A stretch of 64,000 nt of DNA, taken from positions 2,055,501-2,119,500 of the forward strand of contig BROG01000003.1 in the NCBI GenBank assembly GCA_030159075.1. The letters are read 5' to 3'. The stretch's first letter is position 1. Every line of letters begins with the position of its first letter. The translations under genes were made by a program, and so were the position numbers. Source of the DNA: Atrina japonica (Eukaryota > Mollusca > Bivalvia > Pterioida > Pinnidae). The notes beneath the pieces are model-generated. The model did not search any database and was not told the DNA's origin. It was given only the letters and a program-made list of their open reading frames with translations. This document shows, piece by piece, positions 60,713 to 64,000 of the stretch.

Positions 60713-63639
60713 ATTCTGTAGAGCAAGGGGAACACAAATTGTGAATTTTCTGATTCTTGTACCCATGGACTCTTTGGTTAGAAGCAGTATTGCCAAAAAT
60801 AGCCCAATCTTTTAGATGTTTCTTCTTTACCCCTGCATAGAAAAACTAAATACATGGTTAGAAACAGTAAAGCTTTCTACCAAAATTGTGAAATGTATTA
60901 CTCCAGGCGCTAGGGTTCATTTCCTAGGATGGGGCCAATATGGTCATAAAGAAATCATGTACTTATGTCAACTTCTATGAATTGTAAAGAAAATCTGAAT
61001 TAATTTTTAGGTTTTGATCACTTAGGTGGTTCGTCTGTAAACAATTAAACATTTGTAACTTCTTCATGAAAACTACTCTGCCAAATGTCATGAAATTTTT
61101 ATAAGAGACCTATTTAGGCCCATTAGACCTCTTGTTTCCTTTTTTTCAACATTATTCCTTTTGTCTTATTGGGCATTTACATGTACATGTATTGTTGCTC
61201 TTTTGTAGTAAAAATCTCCAATACAAGACAACATCCACTTAAATGTATTTGTCGATGCGACACATTTTTTTCTTTACTTTTATTGTGTTATATATATTTT
61301 TTTCAATTTGGTGTCATGCTGTGAATCTTTTAACCATGGCTGCTTTTTGAAATCTTGTTGGTAACAGTATTTAAATCAATTCAGACAAATTAAGTAGGTT
61401 GGGTTTCAGATATTGACTTTGAGTAAACAAGTGTGACATATAATTACATTAGTACGTTGAGAAAGTACTAGAAGGTGATGTTACTTTTTTTCTAATTCAT
61501 TGATCATATATCTGCGATTATTCTCTACTCTTCGATGTGACCTTTTTAACTTCTCAGGATAATAATCAAGTTAGAACTTAAAAAAATCCATTGCTACCAA
61601 ATTTTCAGATAATTTCTGCTCAGGTGCAGAAAAGGGATGTAACCAGAACACTCAGATAATAGTTTTAAATAGGCCTTTATTTAAAGTTCTTCAAATGAAC
61701 TGTTATGAATTGTTTATTTCCAGGCTGCATTCTGTCTCATTCTCCAGTGAAATACTTTATGGTCTTTCTTGTTGTAAATTTGGCCAATGTAATTAAAATG
61801 CAATCAATCACCTTTTGTAGTGTATTTGGTTTGTCAAACAAGCTCTTCTTTGAATCGGTGCATTTTCACTGCTATTTGGTGTGAGGTGGGTAATTTTCTC
61901 ACTCTCAACATTAATTAGCAAATTCTCTTTATACAAATCTAATCCATGACCATTTTTACTCTCTGCAAACACAATTTTTTATTTTCAATCTGTCATGTGT
62001 GCTGATTGTTATTGAATATTTTGCCGCCAGTAGAAGAGCATTTGTAAGTCTATTGTATGATGACCTGCCCCCAGTTGATTATGTTACTGCTCACATAAAA
62101 GTCCCACATGCCGCCATCAAAGAAAATTGAAAGATTTGACAAAAGGGTATGTTTACCTAGAGAGACTAAGCTTCCCATAAGCTTAGAAAGCATGAGTTAC
62201 AATTGTTATTAAGTCCAAGTTCAAAGTCCAAAGGCATACTACAATTAACAAAAATCCATGTCCTGAATAACTGTAATGTTGGTCTTTTTATTGGATTATC
62301 ACAAAGCCCTTACACAAGAGTTGGCAAAAATTTGTCTTCATGTAAGATTATGGCATTATGTATCTGTAATGTATATATATGTAGATCTGATGTTTAAATT
62401 ATTATCTCCAAATGTTACTCTGATCCTTGTGAAAACCAATCTGTGAAGAATTAACTGATCGGTGTATACACTGGCCTTAAGTATATGTAAATTATTTTGT
62501 ATTCTTTTCAAGAGTAGATAAGATTAAGATTATTATCTATCACTGTTTACCTTTAATCCCCATATGACAGCTATAGGAGCGGGGTAAGGTTAAGTAATAG
62601 TACATTACTTTAGGATTACTCCCTAATGGCATTTTCACATCATACCTTTCATGCCGCCATTTGAGAGCTTGATAAATTTTAGAACAAATTGTAGAGTATA
62701 TAATCACTGTGTATCTGTCACTGGAAAGGTATTTATCATCAAAGTTGATGGGATTAGTTTTGTAAATTCACTTTTAACATTAACTGATAGCATGCATTAA
62801 GTGATCGAAATGTATTAACTGGTCATCAAGGAAATTCAATAGGAATGCAACTTAAAAATTCATACTTGTACCGGGTATATGTTTTCAGCCATTTTCACAT
62901 CTCTTCATACATACATTTGTACCCAGTCTACAGATTTCAGTGGTAGTCTACTAAATTTTTTAGTCATCTACCACTTGTCTACTGCCGAGAAATTACCCAG
63001 TTCTACCGATCTTTCTAGTTTATCCAATTTCCTGGTGTTTTTACTGCTTTTCATCAAAACTCATCCATTTTATCTGCAGTCAGTAGAGTTGCTTCCCGTG
63101 TAAGTTCTTTAGTGGAAAAGGAATACAAAACAAAAATGATATTTTTATGACATGTGAAATTAGAAATCTTTAATTTGAGAAATGGTACATTTAATTAAAT
63201 AATTGTCTAATTTTTTTTGTCAGTTTTCATGCAAGCAACAAAATATTTTGAGTATACCTTTATTTGATTATTTTTCATCTTAGATGTAAACAGTGTTCAA
63301 TGGGAGGATTGAGATCATATTTACAAGATGTTGTCGCTCGCTAACACACTAAAAATAAGAGTAGGACTTTGGCAGCGAAATCAAGGTTTCGGGTCAGTTT
63401 AAGCCAAATTAATGCACTTAAATTTAAAATAAGCTGAAAATTAGAATTCTGTATGCTAAGAGTTTTCTCAATATTTCATCAAATGACATTTTTATGACTT
63501 ATAATTTGTAAGTAATTATGATTTATGATCAGTTACAGGGACAGCCTGTGCCTAATATTTTTTTTTTCCAAGTTGTTATTCCAGAAAATGTGATACTTTG
63601 CCAATTTGGCAAACTAGTGTTAGCTAAAAGTATATAGGG

Positions 63640-64000
63640 TGTTTGAAAAATCATTAGAAAATGACTTACATTGGGCCAATTTTAATCAAACGTGGAATGA
63701 AGTATCCCTATTTGAAGCTGCATAAAAGGGCTAGGATCTATACGGGCCACAAAAAGGACCAAAACTTCTTTAAAAATCTGATGATGAACCAATGTTTAGA
63801 TGATTTTCAAATTTTTTATACATGATTGTTGATCAATATTTACAAAATTTGGGAATGAAAATGAAATCTGCCACTAGGCATGCTATGGAGCTTCAGTAAC
63901 ATAGGGTACAGTTTTATAGAAATAGCTTAACAACTCAAAAACTGATTGACTTTTTGTATACAAAGATGTATGTTATATGAGGATCATTTTGATAAACTTT
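63640..64000 (+). repeat. bivalve-type dispersed repeat, sense copy, runs off window
   Basis: ATTGGGCCAATTTTAATCAA, GTGGAATGAAGTATCCCTAT, GGGCTAGGATCTATACGGGC, AAAAAGGACCAAAACTTCTT and ACTGATTGACTTTTTGTATA match the family. The copy continues past 64000. Confidence 0.68.

Larger units (their letters stand above)
58548..64000 (+). other. RNF220: RNF220 intron 4, partial
   Basis: Begins GTAAGTATAT. No later RNF220 exon (RVRANR or RING coding sequence) was found to 64000. Contents are a hAT-like element, a SINE and sense dispersed-repeat pieces at 60110-60310 and 61040-61140. The stretch 61150-63640 has nothing recognised. Confidence 0.7.

Noticed and set aside
63080..63099. Microexon after a pyrimidine tract (TTTTATCTGCAG, then GTAAGT)
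   Set aside because: The 20-nt segment would break the RNF220 frame after exon 4 and does not encode the expected RVRANR segment.

Overview
This is a eukaryotic, intron-rich, AT-rich window, most likely from a bivalve mollusc. The lineage call is an inference. It rests on dispersed repeats whose sense strand carries wording familiar from bivalve genomes (for example AGAACCAATGGGCCAATTTC), on tRNA-derived SINEs, and on a gene that matches animal RNF220. I cannot name the species.

The only protein-coding gene I can support is the 5' part of RNF220, an E3 ubiquitin ligase, on the + strand. Four coding exons lie at 15443-16124, 46019-46145, 53902-53944 and 58470-58547. Their splice phases fit exactly (682, 127, 43 and 78 nt; the frame closes at each junction). 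The joined product has the conserved N-terminal SSPALMVLASTAE block and the start of the RNF220-family Cys-rich domain (CCPIC). The rest of that domain and the catalytic RING must lie beyond 64000. Introns are about 29.9, 7.8 and 4.5 kb, with a fourth running off the window.

Layout. 1-1312 is a 38-bp tandem array split by a 735-bp insertion. 1719-5050 holds a SINE and two other dispersed repeats. 5504-6032 is a frame-broken, zinc-finger-like pseudogene. 8428-11275 is a 63-bp tandem array. 11278-13770 holds duplicated dispersed repeats and two SINEs. 13800-15442 is the 5' flank of RNF220. From 16125 on, everything apart from the three short exons is intron, filled with (TA)n microsatellites, miniature transposons (TTAA-flanked, hAT-like and TA-flanked), a dead mariner copy, SINEs and several tandem arrays. 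Among the arrays are a 39-bp array with a roughly 0.9-kb higher-order period in intron 2 and another 39-bp array in intron 3.

Base composition changes near the start of the gene. Sequence upstream of about 15 kb keeps many CpGs, whereas the introns are strongly CpG-poor and rich in TACATGTA. This is what gene-body methylation in invertebrates would produce. An intronic patch at about 37.0-37.8 kb breaks the pattern and is the best candidate for an internal promoter or nested gene. No bacterial-type operon, CRISPR array, rRNA or intact tRNA gene was seen.
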